Assembly: GCA_947253615.1 (NCBI GenBank)
Contig: CAMYAA010000039.1
Coordinates: forward strand, 1-7,234
Length of the DNA: 7,234 nucleotides
Origin: an uncultured Sutterellaceae bacterium
GTDB lineage: Bacteria; Pseudomonadota; Gammaproteobacteria; Burkholderiales; Burkholderiaceae_F
Direction: 5' to 3'
Below, piece by piece: positions 1 to 6,174 of the stretch. Position 1 is the stretch's first letter. The number at the start of each line of letters is the position of its first letter. The notes under the pieces were generated by a model. The model was not told the origin of the DNA. It did not search any database and was given only the letters and a program-made list of their open reading frames with translations. Position numbers and translations under genes: made by a program.

Positions 1-48
1 TCTACACACTGCATATCGTCGGCAGCGTCAGATGTGTATAAGAGACAG
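1..48 (+). other. Illumina Nextera i5 adapter left on the contig end
   Basis: The first 48 bases are synthetic. They read in order as the last bases of the P5 adapter (TCTACAC, 1-7), an 8-base index (ACTGCATA, 8-15, which I recall as Nextera XT index S506), the read-1 overhang TCGTCGGCAGCGTC (16-29) and the Tn5 mosaic end AGATGTGTATAAGAGACAG (30-48). The parts are perfect and in library order, so this is untrimmed sequencing adapter. It fuses artificial codons to the end of the neighbouring pheA reading frame. Genomic DNA begins at 49. Confidence 0.98.
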
Positions 49-790
49 CTTCCATATCGATATAAAAACGGTAGGACCAAGCACCACGACGGTCGGGACG
101 ACTTTCAATATGGAGCATTTGTACGCCATTTTTCGCAATCGGCTCGAGCACTTTCCAGAGGGCCCCCGCTTGATTGTTAAGCGTAATTTCAATACTCGTC
201 TTTCCGGAGACTTCACTGAGCGCTTTACGGTAGAGCTGATCTTTGTGCCCAATTAACCAAAAGCGAGTCGTATTGTTTTTGACGTCCTGAATATTGCGAA
301 TGCAGCTCACAAAGCCATAAATCTTCCCAGCCTGAAAGGAGGCAATCGCCAGTCCTTCTGGGTCTTGACTCGCATCAATGGCCCCTTGAGCATTACTTGA
401 GGCGGGGACCATTTCAAACTTGGGATTGGACTCAATCCAATGACGACACTGTTCAAGTGCCTGCGGATGCCCGTACACACGACGCACCATCGAGATCGAT
501 AGCGCATTGGTTAACCCACAATGCTCAATGGGCATTTCCAGTTCCGCCAAGGTATATAACGAGGAGGCACTCATCGCATCGAGTGCCTGAATCACGGTCC
601 CACCAATGTTATTTTCAATGGGAATCACTGCGAAGGTAACATTGCCGAGCTCAACCGCTTCAATCGACTCTTTAAAATCACGACAAGGCTTAGGCCCAAA
701 ATCGTGACTGAAAAAGTACGAAGCCGCCATTTCGGAAAATGTCCCACGAGGACCTAAGTAAGCAACACTTTTGGGCATAGGGTTTAACAT
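49..790 (-). CDS. pheA: Prephenate dehydratase (PDT + ACT domains, no chorismate mutase), 3' end missing
   Basis: This enzyme converts prephenate to phenylpyruvate in cytosolic phenylalanine synthesis. The first 247 residues are genomic. The N-terminus AYLGPRGTFSE (10-20), the PIENNIGG loop (57-64), YGHPQALEQC (106-115) and NNTTRF (172-177, holding the catalytic Thr of the TRF motif) mark the dehydratase domain. A regulatory ACT domain follows, with NNQAGAL (205-211) and the phenylalanine-binding ESRP motif (229-232). Proteobacterial PheA normally carries an N-terminal chorismate mutase domain of about 90 residues. Here an in-frame TAA (about 854-856) lies upstream with no other start between, so that domain is absent. 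The start is ATG at 790 or ATG at 778; neither has a clear Shine-Dalgarno. The gene follows gyrA on the same strand by 103 bp. Codons beyond position 49 are adapter, so the true C-terminus lies off the contig. Confidence 0.93.
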
Positions 791-810
791 CCAAAGAAAA
801 TTTGATATAG

Positions 811-848
811 AAAACGGAGAGTCTGTTTTGAAACGAAAACTCTCCGTT
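811..848 (-). terminator. Terminator-like hairpin between gyrA and pheA
   Basis: On the minus strand a perfect 10-bp stem AACGGAGAGT / ACTCTCCGTT (839-848 with 813-822) encloses a 16-nt loop. Including the last two stem bases, the 3' side runs into TTTT, then C. It sits 45 nt past the gyrA stop codon and 22 nt before the first pheA ATG. The short U-run suggests a modest intrinsic terminator that would allow some read-through into pheA, or an attenuator-like element. No Phe-rich leader peptide is apparent in the 103-bp gap. Confidence 0.6.
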
Positions 849-893
849 CTCTGTTAACGCGCTTGCGAGTCCTCGCTTGCGCTTAGCGAACCC

Positions 894-3680
894 TTATTCG
901 GCAGCCTTATCCTCAGTCGAGGGGGCCGCTTCCGAAGCGGGGGCTTCGCCGGTTTGATCGTCAAGCGCATCACTTGGCTCGGCATCGACGCCCTCACCTT
1001 CGGCAGGCGCTTCACCTTCAGGGAGTTCTTCATCCCCGAGCTTTTCAGCCGTTTCCTTCACGCGACGAACGCTGGCCAATTTATCATCGTCACCGATATT
1101 GACCAACTTCACCCCTTGCGCAGCACGCGACAAGATCGAAATCCCATTGACGGGCGTACGAACCACCTTGCCCGAGCTCGTCAAGAGCATGATATCGCCC
1201 GAATCATCCGTCAACACGGCGGCCACGACCTTACCATTACGTTCGGAGGTCGAAATAGCGATCATCCCCTTACCACCACGCGAGTGACGCGTGTATTCGG
1301 AGACAAGCGTACGCTTACCATAGCCATTTTCCGTCGCCGTTAAGACGTACTGTTCTTCGGACTGTGCTACCAACAAGGCGATTAACTTCTGATCCTTTTC
1401 CAAGGTCATCCCGCGTACACCGCGAGCCGTACGGCCCATGGCACGCACATCGTTTTCGTCAAAGCGAACGCACTTACCGGCATCACTAAAGAGCATCACA
1501 TCATGAGCCCCGTCCGTGACGGCCACCCCAATGAGATGGTCACCCTCATCCAAGTTGGTAGCGATCACCCCCTTGGTGCGGCAATGCTTAAAGGCCGAGA
1601 GTTGCGTCTTCTTCACGGTCCCCATTTCGGTGGCCATAAAGACGAAGTGATCATCGTCATCCAAACTCTTCACCGGCAAGATAAAGGAAATGCTTTCTTC
1701 CTCTTCGAGCGGCAAGAGATTCACAATCGGACGACCACGTGCGCTCGACTTCCCTTCGGGTAAGTCAAAGACGTCAATCGTATAAACTCGACCCGCCGTC
1801 GAGAAGCACATGATGATATCGTGCGTATTGGCAATAAAGAGCTCGTTGACCTCGTCATCCTTGGTCATTTCTTGCACCTTACGGCCCTTACCACCACGAT
1901 GCTGCGCTTCGTAGTCGGCCAATTCTTGGCTCTTGATATAGCCCGAGCGCGATAAGGTCACGACCATATCACGTTGCGGGATCAAATCGCGCTTATCGAA
2001 ATTGGGATCTCCCATCAAATCGATGGTCGAACGACGTTCGTCGTTATATTCTTCACGAATGGCCGTGAGTTCATCCCCAATGATGGCGTTGACGCGTTCG
2101 GGCTTGGCCAAAATATCCAAGCAATCCGCAATCGCAAGCATCGCCTTTTCATAGTCGCCAAAGATCTTATCTTGTTCGAGGTTCGTCAAACGACGTAAGC
2201 TCATCGACAAGATATTGTCAATTTGAGGACGGGTTAAATAGTAAAGACCATCGTCGCAAATACCGCGCGTGCGATCCATATCTTCCGGATAGAACTGGCG
2301 CTTTTCCTCCGCGGAGCGCTTCATCAAGAAGTCCGCCAAATGCACTGGCCAGCCACGTTCGTAGAGGGCTTGTGCGGCCTCTTCTGGCGTTTGAGCCCCA
2401 CGAATAATGCGAATAAATTCATCAATATTGTGAAGTGCGACCGATTGGCCTTCCAATAAGTGACCTGCCACACGATGGCGACCTAAACGGAAGACGGTAC
2501 GACGCGTCACCACTTCACGACGGTGAGCCACGAAGTGAACAATCAACTGCTTTAAGTTTAAGAGCGTGGGCTGACCATCGACCAAGGCCACCATGTTCAT
2601 CCCAAAGCTTTCTTGCATTTGGGTCATCTTGAAAAGGTTATTTAAAACCACTTCGGGCATGACGCCTTGCTTTAAGTCGATACAAATACGGATCGTCTGA
2701 CTCGATTCGTCACGAATATCCGCAATGCCTTCAATCTTCTTATCGCGGGAGAGTTCATGAATCTTTTCCACTAACACGGACTTGTTGACCATGTAGGGAA
2801 TTTCGTCCACAACGATACGCACACGATCGCGGCTCATGTCTTCTAAATGCGTACGAGCACGCATGATCACACGACCACGCCCTGTGCGATAACCCTGATG
2901 AACGCCGCTTAAACCAAAGATAATCCCACCCGTGGGGAAGTCAGGCGCTGGCACGTGCGTAATCAAATCGTCGACGGTGCAATCGGGATGATGCAAATAA
3001 TGTAAGCACGCATTAATGGTTTCGCCCAAGTGATGAGGCGGAATGTTTGTAGCCATCCCAACTGCAATCCCCGAGGAGCCATTAATCATCAACATCGGCA
3101 AACGCGTCGGTAAAACCGTCGGTTCCATTTCCGAATTATCGAAGTTCGGAACGAAGTCCACCGTTTCTTCATCAATGTCGGCCGTGGCCTCATTGGAAAT
3201 CTTTTCCAAGCGCACTTCGGTATAACGCATAGCGGCGGGGCTATCCCCGTCAATCGAACCGAAGTTACCGTGCCCGTCAACCAACGGGTAACGTAACGAG
3301 AAGGGCTGAGCCATACGGACCACTGTCATATAGGCTGCGCTATCCCCGTGAGGATGGTACTTACCCAACACGTCCCCGACCACACGAGCGGCTTTCTTAT
3401 AGGGATTGTTGTGGGTGTTACGCAATTCATTCATTGCGTAAAGTACACGACGATGAACCGGTTTTAAACCGTCACGCACATCCGGAAGAGCACGCCCCAC
3501 AATCACGCTCATGGCGTAATCGAGATAAGAGCGTTTCATTTCCTCTTCGACAGCGACAGGTAATAACTCCTGAGCAATCGATAACGCAGATGAGCTCTCC
3601 TCTCCTTCATTGTCAGGAGCTGTGGCCTCAGCCTCAGAGTTCATCTCGTTAAGCTCTTCCTTATTGTCTTTATCGTCCAT
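894..3680 (-). CDS. gyrA: DNA gyrase subunit A
   Basis: This is the breakage-reunion subunit of the A2B2 type IIA topoisomerase that introduces negative supercoils. It has 928 residues from ATG 3680, against 875 in E. coli. The winged-helix/DNA gate carries the catalytic Tyr in AAMRYTE (Tyr153) and the quinolone region [10 protein letters not shown] (109-118). The tower and coiled-coil follow, ending near residue 570. The C-terminal six-bladed DNA-wrapping domain opens with a GyrA box, QHRGGKG (593-599). An acidic Glu/Asp/Ala/Pro-rich tail covers about the last 55 residues. ATG 3680 is chosen because AAGGAA (3687-3692) lies 6 nt upstream. A TTG at 3716 would add 12 residues, but it sits in a hairpin loop. 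Relative to E. coli there is an acidic N-terminal extension of about 31 residues. The Asp87 equivalent is Met118. The gene is divergent from ompA, with pheA downstream. Confidence 0.98.
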   Translation of the reverse strand: MDDKDNKEELNEMNSEAEATAPDNEGEESSSALSIAQELLPVAVEEEMKRSYLDYAMSVIVGRALPDVRDGLKPVHRRVLYAMNELRNTHNNPYKKAARVVGDVLGKYHPHGDSAAYMTVVRMAQPFSLRYPLVDGHGNFGSIDGDSPAAMRYTEVRLEKISNEATADIDEETVDFVPNFDNSEMEPTVLPTRLPMLMINGSSGIAVGMATNIPPHHLGETINACLHYLHHPDCTVDDLITHVPAPDFPTGGIIFGLSGVHQGYRTGRGRVIMRARTHLEDMSRDRVRIVVDEIPYMVNKSVLVEKIHELSRDKKIEGIADIRDESSQTIRICIDLKQGVMPEVVLNNLFKMTQMQESFGMNMVALVDGQPTLLNLKQLIVHFVAHRREVVTRRTVFRLGRHRVAGHLLEGQSVALHNIDEFIRIIRGAQTPEEAAQALYERGWPVHLADFLMKRSAEEKRQFYPEDMDRTRGICDDGLYYLTRPQIDNILSMSLRRLTNLEQDKIFGDYEKAMLAIADCLDILAKPERVNAIIGDELTAIREEYNDERRSTIDLMGDPNFDKRDLIPQRDMVVTLSRSGYIKSQELADYEAQHRGGKGRKVQEMTKDDEVNELFIANTHDIIMCFSTAGRVYTIDVFDLPEGKSSARGRPIVNLLPLEEEESISFILPVKSLDDDDHFVFMATEMGTVKKTQLSAFKHCRTKGVIATNLDEGDHLIGVAVTDGAHDVMLFSDAGKCVRFDENDVRAMGRTARGVRGMTLEKDQKLIALLVAQSEEQYVLTATENGYGKRTLVSEYTRHSRGGKGMIAISTSERNGKVVAAVLTDDSGDIMLLTSSGKVVRTPVNGISILSRAAQGVKLVNIGDDDKLASVRRVKETAEKLGDEELPEGEAPAEGEGVDAEPSDALDDQTGEAPASEAAPSTEDKAAE

Positions 3681-3686
3681 GAAAAG

Positions 3687-3692
3687 TTCCTT
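3687..3692 (-). promoter_or_regulatory. gyrA ribosome binding site
   Basis: On the minus strand AAGGAA precedes ATG 3680 with a 6-nt spacer. It decides the start: the upstream in-frame TTG at 3716 has only a weak GAG at a poor distance and lies inside the loop of a stem-loop. Confidence 0.75.
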
Positions 3693-3704
3693 GTTTCCGT
3701 CTTC

Positions 3705-3727
3705 CCTAGAGTTCAATTCACTCTAGG
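3705..3727 (-). promoter_or_regulatory. Stem-loop in the gyrA 5' leader
   Basis: A perfect 8-bp inverted repeat, CCTAGAGT (3720-3727 read on the minus strand) and ACTCTAGG (3705-3712), has a 7-nt loop. It ends 12 nt before the Shine-Dalgarno of gyrA. No U-run follows, so it is not a terminator. A hairpin at the start of the transcript could stabilise the mRNA or tune translation; that role is inferred. Confidence 0.55.
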
Positions 3728-3739
3728 CGCAATGGCTAG

Positions 3740-3768
3740 CTAATAATGGTTCTATGCGCGATACACAA
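3740..3768 (-). promoter_or_regulatory. Candidate sigma-70 promoter for gyrA
   Basis: On the minus strand TTGTGT (3763-3768; 3 of 6 to consensus) and TATTAG (3740-3745; 4 of 6) are separated by 17 nt. Initiation would fall just upstream of the leader hairpin. The match is weak and rests mainly on spacing and position. Confidence 0.3.
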
Positions 3769-4043
3769 TGATTCAACGCTAAATTATTTAATTTTAACAC
3801 TTCTAGCGCACCCTTCGAGCTAACCTTCCCTGGCTAATTACCCGAGCTTACTAATCTTTTTAAACTTTCCTAATGACACTCTTATACAAAATCTATGATT
3901 AAAGGGTGAAAAGCGACTTTTTTATGTAGTTTTTCGACCACAGCGCTGTTGTTTCTTAATGTTTTGTGTATTTCCGAATATAGTCAAAAAACCACACAAA
4001 CCTAAGTCTATCAAGGGGTTAGCTTTCTTATGAGGTTATTAAA

Positions 4044-4271
4044 ATGGCCTTATGCGCTAGCATTTACGTTCATAATCTGCCAAAATTAAAGCGACCGTGG
4101 GCATTGCCAAGTACAATGCTCATGCTTTGTCGTTTCTCCAACTTTGGTTTAAGGCTTAATGAAAGTCTAAAACCGGTGAAAACGATTCAAGTTTTGGTAG
4201 GCGGCGTTAACTCAAAGAAGAAGCATTGTGCTTTTTTCAAGTGTGCTAATGCCTGCTTTCGAACTATTTGA
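4044..4271 (+). CDS. Possible small leader ORF, 75 codons, upstream of ompA
   Basis: ATG 4044 is preceded by GAGG (4032-4035) at an 8-nt spacing. The frame runs 75 codons to a TGA (4269-4271) that overlaps the Shine-Dalgarno of ompA (GAGG, 4270-4273). The peptide begins MALCASIYVH and ends CANACFRTI. It is basic, has several cysteines, and has no signal peptide or recognised domain. In favour of a gene are its ribosome binding site and the tight coupling to ompA. Against it are the lack of any family resemblance and the unremarkable codon use compared with the strongly biased ompA. It may simply be untranslated leader RNA. Confidence 0.22.
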   Translation: MALCASIYVHNLPKLKRPWALPSTMLMLCRFSNFGLRLNESLKPVKTIQVLVGGVNSKKKHCAFFKCANACFRTI

Positions 4272-4282
4272 GGACTACAACA

Positions 4283-4948
4283 ATGAAAACTTCGTTAAAG
4301 ATCTGTGGCGTTGTCGCTGCAATGATGCTCGCCGGTTCCGCCTTCGCTGCTGAGAACCCTTATGTTCACTCCACGGACGGTAAGGTTGTTAAGAGCAACT
4401 ACGGTCTTTGCTGGCACACTGGCTACTGGACTCCTGCTCTCGCAGAAGCTTTAGGCCAACAGGGTGACGGTTGCGCTTGCGACGCCGACATCCTTGACAA
4501 GGCTGCTTGTGCCGCTCCGTCTCCTGCCGCTCAGCCTGCTGTTCAGTCGGTTGCTAAGATTACCCTTGCTGCTGACACGCTTTTCGCTTTTGGCAAGGCC
4601 ACGCTTCGTGACGATGCCAAGGCAATCCTTGATGACCTCGTTTCCCAGCTCGCTGGTGTTCAGATCGAAGTCTTCATGGCGACGGGTTACACCGACCGTA
4701 TCGGTTCCGAAGCTTTCAACATGAAGCTCTCTAGCCAACGTGCTGCCGCTGTTAAGGCTTACCTTGAATCCAAGGGTGTGCCCGCTGGCGTGATCCAGAC
4801 CGAAGGTTTAGGCAAGGCTGACCCTGTCGTTGACTGCCCGAATCCTTCCAAGAACGGCCAAATCAAGACGAAGGCTCAGCTCGTTGAATGCTTAGCGCCT
4901 AACCGTCGTGCCGTGGTTGAAGTGATCGGTACGCGTCAAGCCAACTAA
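4283..4948 (+). CDS. ompA: OmpA-family peptidoglycan-binding outer-membrane/periplasmic protein
   Basis: This 221-residue exported protein is expected to tether the outer membrane to peptidoglycan. A classical signal peptide (1-22, cut after AFA) is followed by a short N-terminal domain with GLCWHTGYWTP (41-51), an Ala/Pro-rich linker (about 76-90) and a C-terminal OmpA domain (about 93-217). That domain carries GYTDRIGSEAFNMKLSSQR (135-153) and NRR (207-209), which supply the Asp138 and Arg expected to bind diaminopimelate. It has no beta-barrel and so resembles RmpM and Burkholderiales OmpA rather than E. coli OmpA. The mature part has six cysteines (43, 64, 66, 76, 185, 203). ATG 4283 is chosen for GAGG (4270-4273) and the start of the signal peptide; an upstream TTG (4268) lies inside that Shine-Dalgarno. 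Strong GCT/CTT/AAG codon bias suggests high expression. Confidence 0.93.
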   Translation: MKTSLKICGVVAAMMLAGSAFAAENPYVHSTDGKVVKSNYGLCWHTGYWTPALAEALGQQGDGCACDADILDKAACAAPSPAAQPAVQSVAKITLAADTLFAFGKATLRDDAKAILDDLVSQLAGVQIEVFMATGYTDRIGSEAFNMKLSSQRAAAVKAYLESKGVPAGVIQTEGLGKADPVVDCPNPSKNGQIKTKAQLVECLAPNRRAVVEVIGTRQAN

Positions 4949-4978
4949 TAATTAAGCGTTCGTGCTAATTATTCGATC

Positions 4979-5014
4979 AACCCCCGGATGCTTTTATTCG
5001 GGGGTTAATTTTTT
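4979..5014 (+). terminator. Intrinsic terminator of ompA
   Basis: An 8-bp GC-rich stem, AACCCCCG (4979-4986) and CGGGGGTT (4999-5006), with a 12-nt loop is followed by AA and six T (5009-5014). It lies 30 nt after the ompA stop codon and ends only 12 nt before the next start codon. Confidence 0.9.
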
Positions 5015-5026
5015 GTTTTAATAAAG

Positions 5027-5692
5027 ATGACTTGTCAGTGTTTTTTATTTGACCTTGATGGAACGCTTGTCGATACCGCCCCTGACCTTGCGGCGGCAGT
5101 CAACCGTGTTCGTTTAGTCAATCATTTTGAACCCATGGACCCCGAGAGCTTAATTCCTTATGCGAGCAAAGGGGCGCCAGGCTTATTAGGCAAAGCGTTT
5201 GGCATTAAACCCGAAGACGAGCACTATCCCAAACTTCGTCAGCAATTCTTTGATTTTTACCAAGCCAACTGCGTAGACAAAAGTCGGGTTTTCGACGGGA
5301 TTGTTGAGCTCTTAGAAACGTTACGTGCTCAAGGCATTCGTTGTGGTGTGATGACCAACAAAGTCGAGCGCTTTGCCCATGAAGTCTTAAAGGGACTCGG
5401 ACTTCACGCCTATTTCGACGTCATTGTCGGGAGTGATACTGAAGGCTCGGCCATGAAGCCTGATCCTGCGGGTCTTCTTTTAGCCGCGCACAAGTTAGGA
5501 ATCGACCCGAGTGCGTGTTGCTATGCTGGGGATGACTATCGTGACATTGTGGCCGCTCAACGTGTACCGATGCCGGTGGCCTTAGTAGCCTGGGGGTACT
5601 GTGCCGACTCCTTACAAGGCTCGGGGGCGGACTATGTCGCCAAAACGCCGCAGGATCTCTTAGCATGGGTTGATGCGCTCAAGCGCGACTAA
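5027..5692 (+). CDS. gph: HAD-IA phosphatase, Gph/MupP family
   Basis: This 221-residue cytosolic HAD phosphatase would be annotated by homology as phosphoglycolate phosphatase. All HAD motifs are present: FDLDGTLVD (8-16; nucleophile Asp9 and acid/base Asp11), Thr110 in MTNK (motif II), Lys144 in KPDP (motif III) and GDDYRD (168-173, Mg-binding motif IV). The alpha-helical cap lies at about residues 18-85. The neighbourhood and the block FDGIVELLETLRAQGI...TNKVERFA resemble P. aeruginosa MupP, the MurNAc-6-phosphate phosphatase of cell-wall recycling, which lies near gyrA and was first annotated as gph. The substrate is therefore unsettled. ATG 5027 is the only reasonable start; its Shine-Dalgarno is poor (TAAAG directly before it) and it begins 12 nt after the ompA terminator. 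Confidence 0.9.
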   Translation: MTCQCFLFDLDGTLVDTAPDLAAAVNRVRLVNHFEPMDPESLIPYASKGAPGLLGKAFGIKPEDEHYPKLRQQFFDFYQANCVDKSRVFDGIVELLETLRAQGIRCGVMTNKVERFAHEVLKGLGLHAYFDVIVGSDTEGSAMKPDPAGLLLAAHKLGIDPSACCYAGDDYRDIVAAQRVPMPVALVAWGYCADSLQGSGADYVAKTPQDLLAWVDALKRD

Positions 5693-5716
5693 ACGCAATT
5701 CAAGCTCGAGGAATCA

Positions 5717-5740
5717 CTCCCCGTTTTGGGAGAATTTCTT
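5717..5740 (+). terminator. Weak candidate terminator after the HAD phosphatase gene
   Basis: CTCCC (5717-5721) and GGGAG (5728-5732) form a 5-bp stem with a 6-nt loop, followed by AATTTCTT. It lies 24 nt after the stop codon. The short stem and broken T-run make it weak, and it abuts the ssrA promoter. Confidence 0.4.
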
Positions 5741-5766
5741 CGGAGTGCGCACAATTCAGGTATAAT
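5739..5766 (+). promoter_or_regulatory. ssrA promoter
   Basis: A perfect -10 box TATAAT (5761-5766) lies 20 nt before the mature tmRNA 5' end. This leaves a short leader of about 14 nt that RNase P would remove. The best -35 is TTCGGA (5739-5744, 3 of 6, 16-nt spacer), so the -35 assignment is weak. Confidence 0.65.
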
Positions 5767-5786
5767 CATCAGACTATACAGAATAC

Positions 5787-6138
5787 GGGGGTGCCTTGGT
5801 TTCGACAGGGACGCGGACGCTGTACGGTGCATGTCGAGGTGCAGTCACCTCGTAAATCAGCTGCAAAAAATATAAACGCCAACAACAAGCGTTTCGCCCT
5901 CGCTGCTTAATTGCGGGGAGCTACACCTAGTTCGCCTTTGGGCTGGGATCTAGCTTCATCTTAACAAAGGCTAGAGTGCGTAAGTGTCTTCGGTGCGCAC
6001 TCGAAACTAAGAGGACTGGTCAAGCATAGGCCCGCTACTTGGCAGGGTGCTTGATAAGATCTAAGTGATGTAGCTACACATGTAGATCCGGCGGAAAAAG
6101 GTTTCTGGACGCGGGTTCAACTCCCGCCACCTCCACCA
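5787..6138 (+). ncRNA. ssrA: Transfer-messenger RNA (tmRNA)
   Basis: tmRNA with SmpB rescues stalled ribosomes and tags the nascent protein for proteolysis. The 352-nt gene has a 7-bp acceptor stem GGGGGTG (5787-5793) / CACCTCC (6128-6134) with one G-U pair. The CCA end is encoded (6136-6138). The T arm is GCGGG-TTCAACT-CCCGC, and the conserved GGTTTCGACA follows the acceptor. The tag reading frame is GCC...TAA at 5878-5910, encoding ANNKRFALAA; with the charged alanine the tag is AANNKRFALAA. The AAACGCC context before the resume codon and the C-terminal ALAA degron are standard. It is a single-piece tmRNA of near-usual length, with its own promoter and terminator. Confidence 0.98.
5878..5910 (+). 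CDS. tmRNA proteolysis-tag reading frame (ANNKRFALAA)
   Basis: The resume codon GCC (5878-5880) opens ten codons, ANNKRFALAA, ending in TAA (5908-5910). Betaproteobacterial tags usually read ANDE-RFALAA or ANDD-TFALAA. Here the two acidic residues are replaced by Asn and Lys, which makes the tag basic. The hydrophobic end ALAA, read by ClpXP, is intact. Confidence 0.9.
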   Translation, partial: ANNKRFALAA

Positions 6139-6143
6139 CTATC

Positions 6144-6174
6144 AACCCAGATGACGAACGTCATCTGGGTTTTT
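6144..6174 (+). terminator. Intrinsic terminator of ssrA
   Basis: A perfect 13-bp inverted repeat, AACCCAGATGACG (6144-6156) and CGTCATCTGGGTT (6159-6171), is followed by TTT. It starts 5 nt after the CCA end of tmRNA. The T-run is short but the stem is long and stable. Confidence 0.88.

Larger units (their letters stand above)
3728..4282. other. Divergent gyrA/ompA intergenic region
   Basis: This AT-rich stretch of about 555 bp must hold the promoters of both flanking genes. On the plus strand, two candidate ompA promoters can be read: ATGACA (3873-3878) with TATGAT (3894-3899), 15-nt spacer; and TTGGTT (4144-4149) with TCTAAA (4166-4171), 16-nt spacer. The first would give a leader of nearly 380 nt containing a possible 75-codon ORF (4044-4271). 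A small hairpin, AAGCA/TGCTT followed by TTTT (4221-4237), lies late in the leader. None of these is strong. Confidence 0.5.

Noticed and set aside
32..256. Plus-strand frame beginning MCIRDS
   Set aside because: Its start is inside the sequencing adapter and the rest is antisense to pheA.
860..881. Direct repeat CGCTTGCG twice just after the gyrA stop
   Set aside because: Two 8-mers in a short GC-rich tail, too little to call a repeat element; they also form a small 5-bp hairpin without a T-run.
954..1343. 129-codon open frame antisense to the 3' part of gyrA
   Set aside because: It lies wholly opposite a strongly conserved gyrA segment, has no ribosome binding site, and its sequence is a mirror of GyrA codons.
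3705..3727. Hairpin upstream of gyrA as a terminator
   Set aside because: No T-run follows on either strand, and no gene ends nearby.
4451..4738. Open frames overlapping ompA in other phases on both strands
   Set aside because: They follow from the strong codon bias of ompA; no start signals or protein features.
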